This document shows, in pieces, positions 27,617 to 37,077 of a stretch of 64,000 nucleotides of DNA. The notes under the pieces are model-generated. The model did not search any database, was not told the origin of the DNA, and saw only the letters and a list, made by a program, of their open reading frames with translations. The stretch covers positions 4,436,501 through 4,500,500 of the forward strand of contig NZ_OY764327.1 of assembly GCF_963668385.1 (NCBI RefSeq), read 5' to 3'. The stretch comes from an uncultured Carboxylicivirga sp. (lineage in GTDB: Bacteria > Bacteroidota > Bacteroidia > Bacteroidales > Marinilabiliaceae). How positions within the stretch are numbered: position 1 is the first letter of the stretch; each line of letters begins with the position of its first letter. The position numbers and the translations under genes are program-made.

Positions 27617-27736
27617 GAGTGATAATTGTAAAGAGCCATATTTCTCATTTGTTGATAAATATGGCTTAATTGTTAATTTCTTTTAAAATACTAGCTGGAT
27701 ATTTAAATTTAATTAACACAATTTTAACATTAAGAA

Positions 27737-27752
27737 AACCGACCATTCGGTT
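27737..27752 (+). promoter_or_regulatory. Candidate TetR operator upstream of the Oar-like TonB receptor
   Basis: AACCGACCATTCGGTT: 6-bp perfect inverted repeat (AACCGA/TCGGTT) with 4-bp spacer, the type of palindrome used by many TetR/AcrR proteins. It sits 121 bp past the TetR gene stop and 138 bp before the receptor ATG. Binding is inferred, not shown. Confidence 0.5.
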
Positions 27753-27889
27753 CAAGACTTAACCTTTGCAGCATAAATTGATTAAATCCAATGTTAACTT
27801 GTAATTAATTGAATTACAAGCTTTTTAAGTATTTTATAAAAATAAATAATACACGTTTAATTAATTTAATGACTAATTATTAATCTATC

Positions 27890-30800
27890 ATGAAAAAAGT
27901 ATCTAGATTATTTGCATCTATGATTATGCTCTCGGCATTCTTCATTTTGCAAACAACTGCTCAGGTAACTACCTCCAGTATGGGAGGACGTGTTACCGAT
28001 GCACAAGGAGCCGTTATTGGTGCAACGGTAATTGCTACACACACACCTTCCGGAACAACTTATGGTACAGTAACTAATGTAGAAGGACGCTTTAACCTTA
28101 ACGGTATGCGTGTAGGAGGTCCTTATACTGTGCAGGTATCATTTATTGGATATGGTGACTATACAAAAAACAATATCACATTAAGTTTAGGTGAGAACTA
28201 TGTAATGAATGTTGAGCTTTCAGACGAAACAACATCATTGGATGAAATTATGGTGACAGCAACTCGTACAAAATTTTCTACTGAGAAAACAGGTGCTGCA
28301 ACCAATATTTCAAACGACCAGATAGTTAATTTGCCAACAGTAAGTCGTAATGTTACAGATCTTACTCGTCTTTCACCATACGGAGGTAATGGTATGAGCT
28401 TCGCTGGTGCTGATGGTCGTACAGCCAACTTTACAGTAGATGGTGCTAACTTTAATAATAACTTTGGTTTGAGCGATGCTCTTCCTGGTGGAGGTAATCC
28501 AATATCTATTGAAGCTATTGATGAATTACAAGTTGTGATTGCACCTTATGATGTTCGTCAAACCAACTTTATTGGCGGTGGTGTAAACGCAATTACTAAA
28601 TCTGGAACAAATACTTTTAAAGGAAGTGCCTATGTTTTTCATAGAAATGAAAACATGCGTGGTGATGCTGTAAATGGACAACAAATTGCAGGAGCTCGTG
28701 AAAAAGATCGCAACACTACTTATGGTATGACGTTTGGCGGTCCAATCATCAAAAATAAGTTATTTGTATTTATTAATGCCGAAAAATCAGAAACTCCTAC
28801 TGTTGCTAATAGATGGAGAGCTTCAGAAGATGGTGTTAAAGATCCTGATAATTATATTTCACGCACAACAGTAGATGATCTTCAAAGAGTATCCGATTTT
28901 GTAAAAAGCGAATATGGATATAATACTGGTTCATATACCAATTTTCCTGCAGACGAAAGTAATGTTAAATTGTTAGGTCGTATCGATTGGAATATTACTA
29001 ACAAACATCGTTTAGCTTTACGTTATAACTATACTAAAAACACTTCATGGAGATCTCCAAATGCCAGCTCAATGGATGGAGGTACTCGTATGTCAGAGGC
29101 CCGTATGTCTCAAGAATCAATGTCATATGCTAACTCTATGTATTCGATGGACAATCTTGTTCACTCGTTCTCTTTTGATTTAAACAGTCGCTTGTCAGAT
29201 AATTTATCAAACCAGTTTTTGGCAACATACTCAAAATTGGATGATGTTCGTGGTACTGATTCTGATCCATTTCCTTTCATCGATATTTTGAAAGACGATC
29301 AAGCATACCTTTCTTTAGGTTACGAATTGTTTACTTGGAATAATGGTGTTCATAACGATGTTGTGAATATTAAAGATGAAATCACTTATTATTTAGGTAA
29401 CCATAAAATATTTGGTGGTGTTGCCTACGAATATAAAATGGCTGATAATGCTTATATGCGTAATGGTACAGGTTATTATCGTTATTCAAGCCTTGATGAT
29501 TTCTTAACAGGTGCTGCTCCTGAAATTGTAAACTTAACTTATGGTTACAACGGAGAAAGTGACCCTGCAGCTCGCGTAAGAAGTAGTAAATTTGGAGTTT
29601 ATGCTCAGGATGATTGGAGCGTTAATGATAAATTAAAAGTTTCAGTTGGATTACGCCTTGATGCTTTAGTATACAACAACGATGATTTAATGACAAATCA
29701 GGCAATCAAAGATATTGATTATTCTGGTCGTAGTATTGATACAGGTAAATGGCCTGAAGCAAATCTTATTTTCTCTCCTCGTGTAGGTTTTGTTTGGGAT
29801 ACCTTTGGTGATAAAAGTTTAAAAGTACGTGGTGGTACTGGTATTTTTGCGGGTAACCTTCCTCTTGTATTCTTTACTAATATGCCTACTAACGGAGGTA
29901 TGGTACAATACCAAGCACAGATTAATGCAAGAAATGCTGCAAACAATGGATTCTCTATGGATGAATTTGCTAGAGGTTTAGTAACTGATGCTAATGGAAA
30001 TGCTACTATTTCTGCACTTTATAATAAATTAGCAGCTTTAGGTTATCCTACAACTATTTCACCTTCAGAAGGAACAAGACCTTCTTCAATTGCTGGTGTA
30101 TCTTCAGATTTCAAAATGCCACAAGTTTGGAAATCGTCAGTTGCTGTTGACTATGCGTTCCATACATCGTTCCCATTATCTGCTACCGTAGAAGGAATTT
30201 TCAACAAAACAATTAATGGTGTTACAATTTCTGACTGGAGTATCCCTAATGTAGGAGGTTTTGCTCGTTTCAATGGTGTTGACAATCGTCCTATTTATCC
30301 AGCAGGATATCGTACCGATACTAAAGCATTTGTTTTAGAAAATACTAGTGAAGGTTATGGTTGGTCTGCCAACGTAACAGTTAATGCTCAACCTGCGAAA
30401 TGGATCAGCTTAATGGCAGCATATACACATACTGTTGCAAAAGACCTTACTGGTATGCCTGGTTCAAACCCTGAGTCAGCATTTACATATGTTCCTACTG
30501 TTGAAGGACCTAATAATATTAAACTACACAATTCTCAATATACTACTCCTGATCGTCTTGTAGCATCACTTACAGCTCATGATAAAAGTGGTAACCACTA
30601 TAGCCTTATTTATGAAGGATGGCGCGGTGGTGCTAACTACTCTTATATGACAGTTAATGATATAAATGGTGATGGTTATAATTACGATGCAATTTATATT
30701 CCAACTGATGCTGAAGTAGAAAATGGTGATTTCCGATTTGTTTCTCAAGATGATCAAACTCGTTTTATGGACTATGTACATGCTACCGATTATCTGAATG

Positions 30801-31162
30801 ATAATCAGGGTGAGTATGCTGAAGCATATAGTTTATATTCACCATGGGTAAACCGAGTAGACTTTGGTTATAAACATGACTTCGCATTTAATGTGCGTAA
30901 TAGCAAGCATAAATTACAACTTAGCCTTGATGTTAAAAATGTAATGAACTTGTTTAACTCAGAATGGGGTGTGGCTAAATATTTGAATCCAGAAATTGGT
31001 TCAGAAGCTCGTATCCTAAAATACGAAGGTGTTGATGCTGATGGAGTTGCTACATTTTCTACACCTGCTTCAATTAATGGTAATACTAAAACATTTACTT
31101 CAGGATATTCATTGGGTCAATGTTGGTATGCATCAATTGGTATCAAATATATTTTCAACTAA
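27890..31162 (+). CDS. Oar-like TonB-dependent receptor with N-terminal carboxypeptidase-regulatory-like domain
   Basis: 1090 residues; signal peptide ends TTAQ. Residues ~28-115 form a CarboxypepD_reg-like beta domain (GGRVTDAQGAVIGATV, NLNGMRVGGPYTVQVSFIGY). The plug follows (TRTKFSTEKTGAATNISNDQI, RTANFTVDGANFNNNFGL), then a very large barrel with FGVYAQDDWSVNDKLKVSVGLRLD. The terminal strand ends WYASIGIKYIFN. These Oar/OmpA-like receptors are distinct from SusC and do not pair with SusD; their substrates are mostly unknown. The next gene, a BACON/OB lipoprotein, starts 19 bp later, so they form an operon. Confidence 0.9.
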   Translation: MKKVSRLFASMIMLSAFFILQTTAQVTTSSMGGRVTDAQGAVIGATVIATHTPSGTTYGTVTNVEGRFNLNGMRVGGPYTVQVSFIGYGDYTKNNITLSLGENYVMNVELSDETTSLDEIMVTATRTKFSTEKTGAATNISNDQIVNLPTVSRNVTDLTRLSPYGGNGMSFAGADGRTANFTVDGANFNNNFGLSDALPGGGNPISIEAIDELQVVIAPYDVRQTNFIGGGVNAITKSGTNTFKGSAYVFHRNENMRGDAVNGQQIAGAREKDRNTTYGMTFGGPIIKNKLFVFINAEKSETPTVANRWRASEDGVKDPDNYISRTTVDDLQRVSDFVKSEYGYNTGSYTNFPADESNVKLLGRIDWNITNKHRLALRYNYTKNTSWRSPNASSMDGGTRMSEARMSQESMSYANSMYSMDNLVHSFSFDLNSRLSDNLSNQFLATYSKLDDVRGTDSDPFPFIDILKDDQAYLSLGYELFTWNNGVHNDVVNIKDEITYYLGNHKIFGGVAYEYKMADNAYMRNGTGYYRYSSLDDFLTGAAPEIVNLTYGYNGESDPAARVRSSKFGVYAQDDWSVNDKLKVSVGLRLDALVYNNDDLMTNQAIKDIDYSGRSIDTGKWPEANLIFSPRVGFVWDTFGDKSLKVRGGTGIFAGNLPLVFFTNMPTNGGMVQYQAQINARNAANNGFSMDEFARGLVTDANGNATISALYNKLAALGYPTTISPSEGTRPSSIAGVSSDFKMPQVWKSSVAVDYAFHTSFPLSATVEGIFNKTINGVTISDWSIPNVGGFARFNGVDNRPIYPAGYRTDTKAFVLENTSEGYGWSANVTVNAQPAKWISLMAAYTHTVAKDLTGMPGSNPESAFTYVPTVEGPNNIKLHNSQYTTPDRLVASLTAHDKSGNHYSLIYEGWRGGANYSYMTVNDINGDGYNYDAIYIPTDAEVENGDFRFVSQDDQTRFMDYVHATDYLNDNQGEYAEAYSLYSPWVNRVDFGYKHDFAFNVRNSKHKLQLSLDVKNVMNLFNSEWGVAKYLNPEIGSEARILKYEGVDADGVATFSTPASINGNTKTFTSGYSLGQCWYASIGIKYIFN

Positions 31163-31181
31163 TTTAAAGGTATAGATCATT

Positions 31182-32699
31182 ATGAAATTAAAATATTTAT
31201 TCCCAATATTCTTCACTGTACTTGCTTTTATGACAAGTTGTGAAGATGACGATACAATATCTCAACTGGATGGAATTCAGGTATCGAAGTCGTATGTATC
31301 TCTTCCGGTAGATGGTGGTGAATCGGAGATTACTTTAACAACTAATGATAGCTGGACATTAGCGAAAGTTACCACTGAAAAAGATCAGGTTGAATGGTTG
31401 AATATTTCTTCGACTTCAGGCGATGCTGGTGAAACAAAACTTACATTCTCGGCTGAATCAACATTAGATGGTCGTACTGCCGAAGTTCTTGTGTATTGTA
31501 CTGATAGTACAGAAACTCAAAGAATTAATATTATTCAAGGTTTAGCTCAGGTTTCAGAAGCGACTGTTGCAGAAGCTCTAGCTGCACCTGATGGTAAAAC
31601 ACTTCGTTTAACCGGAGTTTGTACTAACATTACCAATACTCTTTATGGTAACTGGTATTTGTCTGACGGAAAAGATGAAATTTACATCTATGGTACTCTT
31701 GATGAAAAAGGTGGTACAAAGAATTTTGAGAGTCTTGGACTTGAAGTTGGAGATGAAGTAACTATTGAAGGACCTAGAGGTTCTTATAAAGGAGACCCTC
31801 AAATGGTTAATGTAATGGTTGTGCAAATTAACAAATCATTAGTTAAAGTTGATTCGGTAGAAAATGATATACTTCCTGCTGAAGGTGGTGAATTTATTGC
31901 ATATCTTACTTGTAAAGGAGAAGGTGTTTCTGTCGAAATTCCTGATGATGCAAAATCATGGTTGTCAATTTCATCTATTGAATCAGAAGGAACAAACTCT
32001 GTAGTGACTTTCAAAGCTGCAGCTAATGAAGGAGACGATCGTGAAACGACTCTTACATTCCGTACTAAAGAGGGAGACAAAGAATACTCTTCGCAAACAT
32101 CTCTTATCCAAAATGGATATAAGGAGGTTAGCATAGCAGAATTTCTTGATGCAGAAGTTGGCAGTACAAAATATCGTTTATCTGGTTTGATTTCTAAGAT
32201 AGACGATGCTACTTCAGGTAAATTATACTTGAAAGATTTTTCTGGGGAAACATATGTTTATAAAATTCCGGATTTTGCCTCTAAAAATCTTAAAGAAGGT
32301 GATTATATCGTTATTGTTGGAACACGTTCAGAATATAAAGGTACACCACAAGTAAGTGGAGCTGTTTTAGAAAGTTCTATTTCTGTAACAGCTACTACTA
32401 TTGCAGATGTACTAACTAAAGAGGATGATAGTAATGTTTACTATATGGTTACAGGTGTGATCTCATCAATTGAGGATGAGAATTCTGGTAAACTTTATCT
32501 ACAAGATGGTGATGATGAGATTTATGTATATTACTGTTCCCCATTTTATGGTGCAACAGGGGATGATAGAAATGGTATGGTAGCTAAGTATGGTCTTAAA
32601 GTGGGCGATACACTTACCGTAATTGGAACAAAAGGTTCTTATGGCGATTTAATTGAGCTTAAGTATAATTTCTATTACAGCCATGTAAGTGCTGAGTAA
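31182..32699 (+). CDS. Surface lipoprotein with BACON and OB-fold (DUF5689-like) domains
   Basis: 505 residues; lipobox ends MTSC. A BACON domain (LPVDGGESEITLTTNDSWT ... WLNISSTSGDAGE) at ~37-115 is followed by an OB-like domain (~127-215: LRLTGVCTNI, YLSDGKDEIYIYG, VGDEVTIEGPRGSYKG), a second BACON-like domain (~222-305) and two more OB-like domains (~313-400 and ~403-505). OB-like modules in such lipoproteins suggest nucleic-acid or ligand binding. With the Oar-like receptor upstream and a phosphodiesterase downstream, a scavenging complex is possible; that is inference. Confidence 0.8.
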   Translation: MKLKYLFPIFFTVLAFMTSCEDDDTISQLDGIQVSKSYVSLPVDGGESEITLTTNDSWTLAKVTTEKDQVEWLNISSTSGDAGETKLTFSAESTLDGRTAEVLVYCTDSTETQRINIIQGLAQVSEATVAEALAAPDGKTLRLTGVCTNITNTLYGNWYLSDGKDEIYIYGTLDEKGGTKNFESLGLEVGDEVTIEGPRGSYKGDPQMVNVMVVQINKSLVKVDSVENDILPAEGGEFIAYLTCKGEGVSVEIPDDAKSWLSISSIESEGTNSVVTFKAAANEGDDRETTLTFRTKEGDKEYSSQTSLIQNGYKEVSIAEFLDAEVGSTKYRLSGLISKIDDATSGKLYLKDFSGETYVYKIPDFASKNLKEGDYIVIVGTRSEYKGTPQVSGAVLESSISVTATTIADVLTKEDDSNVYYMVTGVISSIEDENSGKLYLQDGDDEIYVYYCSPFYGATGDDRNGMVAKYGLKVGDTLTVIGTKGSYGDLIELKYNFYYSHVSAE

Positions 32700-32721
32700 A
32701 AAATAGTATTGCGATATATAG

Positions 32722-32752
32722 AAAGCTGCCTTTTTTAGGGCAGCTTTTTTTA
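32722..32752 (+). terminator. Rho-independent terminator
   Basis: AAAGCTGCC/GGCAGCTTT (9 bp) with T-tail; separates the receptor/lipoprotein operon from the phosphodiesterase gene. Confidence 0.92.
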
Positions 32753-32783
32753 TATCTATAATACAGATAATTATTTTTGCATT

Positions 32784-34001
32784 ATGAACGTAATTAGAAT
32801 TTGCATTTTTATTAGTTGCTTAAGTTATTTGTTAATAGGATGTAAGGGTGGTAGCACTAAAGTGAAAAATACACCTTATTTAATTGTTATTTCACTTGAT
32901 GGATTTCGATGGGATTATCAGGATTTGTATGATACTCCATTTTTAGATTCAATTGAAAAAATAGGAGTGAAGGCAGTATCTCTGCAACCATCATTCCCCA
33001 GCAAAACATTTCCAAATCATTACACAATTGCAACCGGTTTATATCCTGATCATCATGGATTAGTATCTAATTCATTTTATTCAGTAAAGCATAAAGATTT
33101 CTACAAGGTGCGCGATCGATCAAAAGTACAAGATGGTTCGTATTATGGAGGTGAACCAATTTGGGTAACTGCCGAAAAGAATGGAATTAAATCAGCTAGT
33201 TATTTTTGGGTTGGATCAGAAGCTGATGTGAAAGGAGTAAGGCCTTCGATCTGGAAACAATATGATTCAAAAATAGGTTATTCTGCTCGTATTGATTCTA
33301 TGGTGTCATGGTTGCAACTTCCATATAAACAACGACCACATTTGTGTATGTTGTATTTTGATGAACCAGATGGAGTTGGGCATCATTATGGACCCAATTC
33401 TGATTCTACTAAAAACAAAGTTCATCAACTGGATTCCTATTTGTCTGATATTGTAAATAAAATCAATGTTTTAGATATAAAAGATTCTATAAACTTGATA
33501 ATTTTATCTGATCATGGAATGGGAGAAATTACTAACGAAAAGAAAATTGCATTGGATCAATTGATTGATACATCTCAGATTAATTATGTTTTAGGTGGCA
33601 ATCCGTTTTATTTAATCGATGTAAAGCCTATACATATCCAAGAGGTTAATTATGAATTAAATAGGACAGAGGGGCTTACAGCTTGGCAGAAAGAAGAAGT
33701 TCCGAAATACTTACACTATGGAACACACGAAAATATTTCATCTCTGGTAGTTGTGGCTGATAGTGCATATAGTATAGTTACAGATTCTTCTGATGTAGCT
33801 ATTGGAGGAACACACGGTTATGATCCAACTAATAAAGATATGCATGGTATATTTTATGCGATGGGTCCTGCATTTAAAAATGGTTATTCTGCAAAAACCT
33901 TTGAGAATATCCAAATATATGAGTTGATGTGCTATATTTTAAATATGAAACCGGCAGACAATGATGGGGATTTTAAAGTGACGAAAGATCTATTGAATTA
34001 A
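32784..34001 (+). CDS. Ectonucleotide pyrophosphatase/phosphodiesterase-like lipoprotein (alkaline phosphatase superfamily)
   Basis: 405 residues; lipobox ends LIGC. VISLDGFRWDY gives the first metal ligand, PSFPSKTFPNHYTIATGLYPDHHG carries the nucleophilic Thr (in KTFPNHY), YFDEPDGVGHHYGP and LSDHGMGE give further metal ligands, and GGTHGYDPTNKDMHGIF completes the NPP-type site. NPPs cleave nucleotide phosphodiester or pyrophosphate bonds, here outside the cytoplasm. A TATTTTTG box ends only 4 bp before the ATG, implying a very short leader. Terminators flank the gene, so it is its own unit. Confidence 0.88.
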   Translation: MNVIRICIFISCLSYLLIGCKGGSTKVKNTPYLIVISLDGFRWDYQDLYDTPFLDSIEKIGVKAVSLQPSFPSKTFPNHYTIATGLYPDHHGLVSNSFYSVKHKDFYKVRDRSKVQDGSYYGGEPIWVTAEKNGIKSASYFWVGSEADVKGVRPSIWKQYDSKIGYSARIDSMVSWLQLPYKQRPHLCMLYFDEPDGVGHHYGPNSDSTKNKVHQLDSYLSDIVNKINVLDIKDSINLIILSDHGMGEITNEKKIALDQLIDTSQINYVLGGNPFYLIDVKPIHIQEVNYELNRTEGLTAWQKEEVPKYLHYGTHENISSLVVVADSAYSIVTDSSDVAIGGTHGYDPTNKDMHGIFYAMGPAFKNGYSAKTFENIQIYELMCYILNMKPADNDGDFKVTKDLLN

Positions 34002-34018
34002 TAATGTAAATTTCATAA

Positions 34019-34055
34019 AAAAGCCGCAGTCCAAAATAAACTGCGGCTTTTATTT
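34019..34055 (+). terminator. Bidirectional terminator between the phosphodiesterase and clpC
   Basis: AAGCCGCAGT/ACTGCGGCTT (10 bp) with a 9-base loop, flanked by A-rich and T-rich tracts on both sides, between convergent genes. Confidence 0.9.
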
Positions 34056-34070
34056 TACCTGATATTAGAA

Positions 34071-36584
34071 TTAGTTTTCTTCTTTTTCCTTTTTCAGTTG
34101 AATGATTTCGGTCACTATTTTTTCTTCTTTGGTATCATAATCAACCTTAATAATATCTCCTTCCGATACTGATGCCTGAATAATTACTTCAGCCATTTCG
34201 TCTTCAAGATACTTTTGAATGGCTCGTTTTAGAGGACGTGCACCGTATTGAACATCGTAGCCTTTAGTTACAATAAAATCTTTGGCTTCATTAGTTAATT
34301 CCAATTTGTAACCTAAGGATTCAACACGACTGTACAGACCTTTTAATTCAATGTCAATAATTTTATGTATATCCTCTTTACTTAGGTTATTAAACGTGAT
34401 CACATCATCAATGCGATTGATAAATTCAGGTGCAAAAGCTTTTTTCAATGCTTTTCCGATAACTCCTTTCGCATGATCAGAATCTGTTTGTTTACCACCT
34501 GGAGTAAAACCAACTCCTCGTCCGAAATCTTTCAACTCGCGCGATCCAATATTGGAAGTCATAATGATAATAGTATTCTTGAAGTCAACCTTACGCCCCA
34601 AACTATCAGTTAATCTACCTTCGTCCATTACTTGTAAAAGTAGGTTGAACACATCTGGGTGAGCTTTTTCAATCTCATCCAAAAGAACAACAGCATAAGG
34701 ACGTCGACGTACTTTTTCTGTTAATTGACCACCTTCTTCGTAGCCAACATATCCCGGAGGAGCTCCAACCAAGCGTGATACAGAGAATTTTTCCATATAT
34801 TCACTCATATCAATACGAATCAGCGCATCTGTTGTATCAAATAAATATTTGGCCAACACCTTAGCTAAGTGTGTTTTTCCGACACCTGTAGGACCTAAGA
34901 AAACAAATGAGCCTATAGGACGGTTAGGATCTTTTAAACCAGCACGATTTCGTTGGATAGCCTTCACAATTTTTACAATTGCGTCATCCTGACCAATAAC
35001 ACTACCGTTAAGTTCTTTGCCCATTTTTAATAAACGGAATCCTTCGGCTTGCGCTACTCGTTGAACAGGTATACCTGTCATCATGGCAACAACTTCGGCA
35101 ACCTTCTCTTCGTCAACAATTTCGCGATGTTGCATCAGCTCTTCTTCCCATTTATCTTTAGCCTCTTCAAGCTCGTCTTGTAGACTCTTTTCCTTATCAC
35201 GGAAACTGGCAGCTAGTTCAAAATTCTGAGCTTTAACGGCTTTGATTTTGTTATCTTTTATCTCTTCAATTTGTTCCTCAATCTTTAAAATGGTTTCGGG
35301 AACAACAATATTCGAAATATGAACTCTAGATCCAGCTTCATCTAATGCATCAATTGCTTTATCTGGCAAATGGCGATCAGAAATGTAACGCTCAGTTAAT
35401 TTAACACAAGCTTCAATGGCTTCAGGTTGATAAATAACATTGTGGTGATCTTCGTACTTTTCTTTGATATTATTAAGAATTTCAACCGTTTCGTCAATGC
35501 TAGTAGGTTCAACCATTACTTTTTGGAACCGACGTTCTAAAGCTCCATCTTTTTCTATATGTTGACGATATTCGTCTAAAGTTGTCGCACCAATACATTG
35601 AATCTCTCCGCGAGCGAGTGCTGGTTTGAGCATATTAGCAGCATCTAACGAACCAGTAGCTCCTCCAGCTCCAACAATGGTATGTATTTCATCTATAAAT
35701 AGAATAACGTTTGGATTGCGACTCAATTCATTTAATATCGCTTTCATGCGTTCTTCAAACTGTCCTCTATACTTAGTTCCTGCAACAATGGAAGCTAAAT
35801 CTAATGTAACAACGCGTTTGTCAAACAAAACACGCGACACTTTTTTCTCGTTTATTCTTAGGGCTAAACCTTCGGCAATGGCAGATTTACCAACACCAGG
35901 TTCTCCAATTAAAATAGGGTTATTCTTTTTTCTACGGCTCAAAATCTGAGCTAAGCGTTCTATTTCTTTTTCGCGTCCAACAATAGGGTCTAGACGTCCT
36001 TCTTCAGCAGCTTTTGTAATATCAATTCCAAAATTATCTAACACAGGTGTGTCAGAGTTGCTTTTTGAAGTAGATTTTGAGGCTTCACTTCCTGATCCAG
36101 AGCCGGAAAAAGAGCTCTCCTGATCATCGTCTTCCGGATAATCAGCTTTAGCTTGTGGTTTTTGGTTTTCCAGCATTTCTTTAATTTTTTGATAGTGAAT
36201 ATTTTCTTCAGCCATAATTTCCCAAATTACACTGCTCTTTTCTTTTAAAAGAGCGATTAATAAATGTCCAGTGTTAATTTTATCGCTTTTTAGCGCCCTG
36301 GCTTCTAGATGAACTAATTTCAGCACTCTCTCAGTTGATTTTAGCAAAGGTAAATGATCGGTTTGAATAGGATCTTCGCCCATCAAATGCTTCTCAATAC
36401 CTTTTCTAATTCGTGTGGTATCAGCATTAAGCTCTTCTAAAAGTTCAATGGCAACGCCTTGACCTTCACGAAGTATACCCAACATAAGATGCTCAGGCGA
36501 AATAAAATGGTTTCCCAATCTTTCAGCCTCTTCTTTACTATATGCGATTACGTCTTTAATACGTGGCGAAAAGTTTAAGTCCAT
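34071..36584 (-). CDS. clpC: ClpC-type AAA+ ATPase (Clp protease ATP-binding subunit)
   Basis: 837 residues. Two Clp_N repeats (start FSPRIKDVIAYSKEEAERLGNHFISPEHLMLGIL), first AAA+ module with GEPGVGKSA and VILFIDEIHTIVGAGG, a UVR-containing middle region (EEIKDNKIKAVKAQNFELAASFRDKE), second AAA+ module with GPTGVGKTH and AVVLLDEIEKAHPDVFNLLL, and the C-terminal D2-small domain. It unfolds proteins for ClpP or with adaptors. No clpP nearby. A Ser/Gly-rich linker (~155-175) separates the N domain, slightly longer than in Bacillus ClpC. Confidence 0.95.
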   Translation of the reverse strand: MDLNFSPRIKDVIAYSKEEAERLGNHFISPEHLMLGILREGQGVAIELLEELNADTTRIRKGIEKHLMGEDPIQTDHLPLLKSTERVLKLVHLEARALKSDKINTGHLLIALLKEKSSVIWEIMAEENIHYQKIKEMLENQKPQAKADYPEDDDQESSFSGSGSGSEASKSTSKSNSDTPVLDNFGIDITKAAEEGRLDPIVGREKEIERLAQILSRRKKNNPILIGEPGVGKSAIAEGLALRINEKKVSRVLFDKRVVTLDLASIVAGTKYRGQFEERMKAILNELSRNPNVILFIDEIHTIVGAGGATGSLDAANMLKPALARGEIQCIGATTLDEYRQHIEKDGALERRFQKVMVEPTSIDETVEILNNIKEKYEDHHNVIYQPEAIEACVKLTERYISDRHLPDKAIDALDEAGSRVHISNIVVPETILKIEEQIEEIKDNKIKAVKAQNFELAASFRDKEKSLQDELEEAKDKWEEELMQHREIVDEEKVAEVVAMMTGIPVQRVAQAEGFRLLKMGKELNGSVIGQDDAIVKIVKAIQRNRAGLKDPNRPIGSFVFLGPTGVGKTHLAKVLAKYLFDTTDALIRIDMSEYMEKFSVSRLVGAPPGYVGYEEGGQLTEKVRRRPYAVVLLDEIEKAHPDVFNLLLQVMDEGRLTDSLGRKVDFKNTIIIMTSNIGSRELKDFGRGVGFTPGGKQTDSDHAKGVIGKALKKAFAPEFINRIDDVITFNNLSKEDIHKIIDIELKGLYSRVESLGYKLELTNEAKDFIVTKGYDVQYGARPLKRAIQKYLEDEMAEVIIQASVSEGDIIKVDYDTKEEKIVTEIIQLKKEKEEN

Positions 36585-36710
36585 ATATTGTTTAAGTATT
36601 ATCTGTTCTTAATAACAACCTATACGCAGTGTTGTTTACATTGAAGAATTGAATTTACACATTTCTATTTAATGATCAAAAATAACATAAATCATTTAAA
36701 GCTCCTATAC

Positions 36711-36943
36711 TAATGCGAATCAACAGTTGAACCCACTTTGGAGTTCCTATATAATATGTTCATATTCCACGGGTTCCACCCGCGGCTATTCATATTAAAT
36801 CCCTTCAGGATTTGAAAATGTCCGAAAGACATTAACAATAATAGCCTCGTGCGGAGCGCGGGGTGACTATTTGACTAATGATACAACCCCGAAATAGGGT
36901 TGAACTATTATATAAAAACAATTTGAACAATTGATTCGCATTA
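36711..36943. repeat. REP/MITE-like hairpin-rich element with 13-bp perfect terminal inverted repeats
   Basis: TAATGCGAATCAA at 36711-36723 is matched exactly by its inverse TTGATTCGCATTA at 36931-36943. A second inner pair is GTTGAACCC (36726-36734) and GGGTTGAAC (36897-36905). Inside lie a row of hairpins: CGGGT-TCC-ACCCG, AATCC-CTTCA-GGATT, AATGTC-CGAAA-GACATT, CCTCGTGC-GGA-GCGCGGGG and AACCC-CGAAATA-GGGTT. No protein frame. This looks like a non-autonomous repeat element between clpC and gyrA. Confidence 0.75.
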
Positions 36944-37016
36944 CTAATCAATTGTTAGTAAAATGTAGGTTTTTTAGTTTTTTGGTCTTGATAAAAAAAC
37001 TTAAATTAGTCCGTTC

Positions 37017-37044
37017 AAAAAATGGCCCTAAAAAGCCATTTTTT
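37017..37044 (+). terminator. Terminator-like hairpin in the gyrA leader
   Basis: AAAAAATGGC pairs with GCCATTTTTT (10 bp, 8-base loop) and its 3' arm is itself a T-run, so in the + direction it has the form of an intrinsic terminator, 33 bp before the gyrA ATG. It could be an attenuator, or end read-through transcription from upstream; which of these is unresolved. Confidence 0.6.
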
Positions 37045-37077
37045 AATGTCGAAGTCTATTAAAAAAGTTAATTATAA

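Larger units (their letters stand above)
36585..37077. other. Gene-free divergent region between clpC and gyrA
   Basis: 493 bp between divergent genes, holding the inverted-repeat element described at 36711-36943 and the terminator-like hairpin at 37017-37044. No other open frame or RNA gene seen. Promoters for clpC and gyrA must lie here but no clear -33/-7 pair was identified. Confidence 0.6.

Noticed and set aside
36680-36690. A third AAATAACATAA, identical to the XerD-type half of the prophage ends
   Set aside because: The following bases (ATCATTTAAAG) show no matching centre or XerC half, so it is most likely chance in AT-rich DNA.
36841-36862. GC-rich patch as a possible tRNA or rRNA fragment
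   Set aside because: It folds as one simple hairpin (CCTCGTGC-GGA-GCGCGGGG) in a repeat element; there is no cloverleaf.
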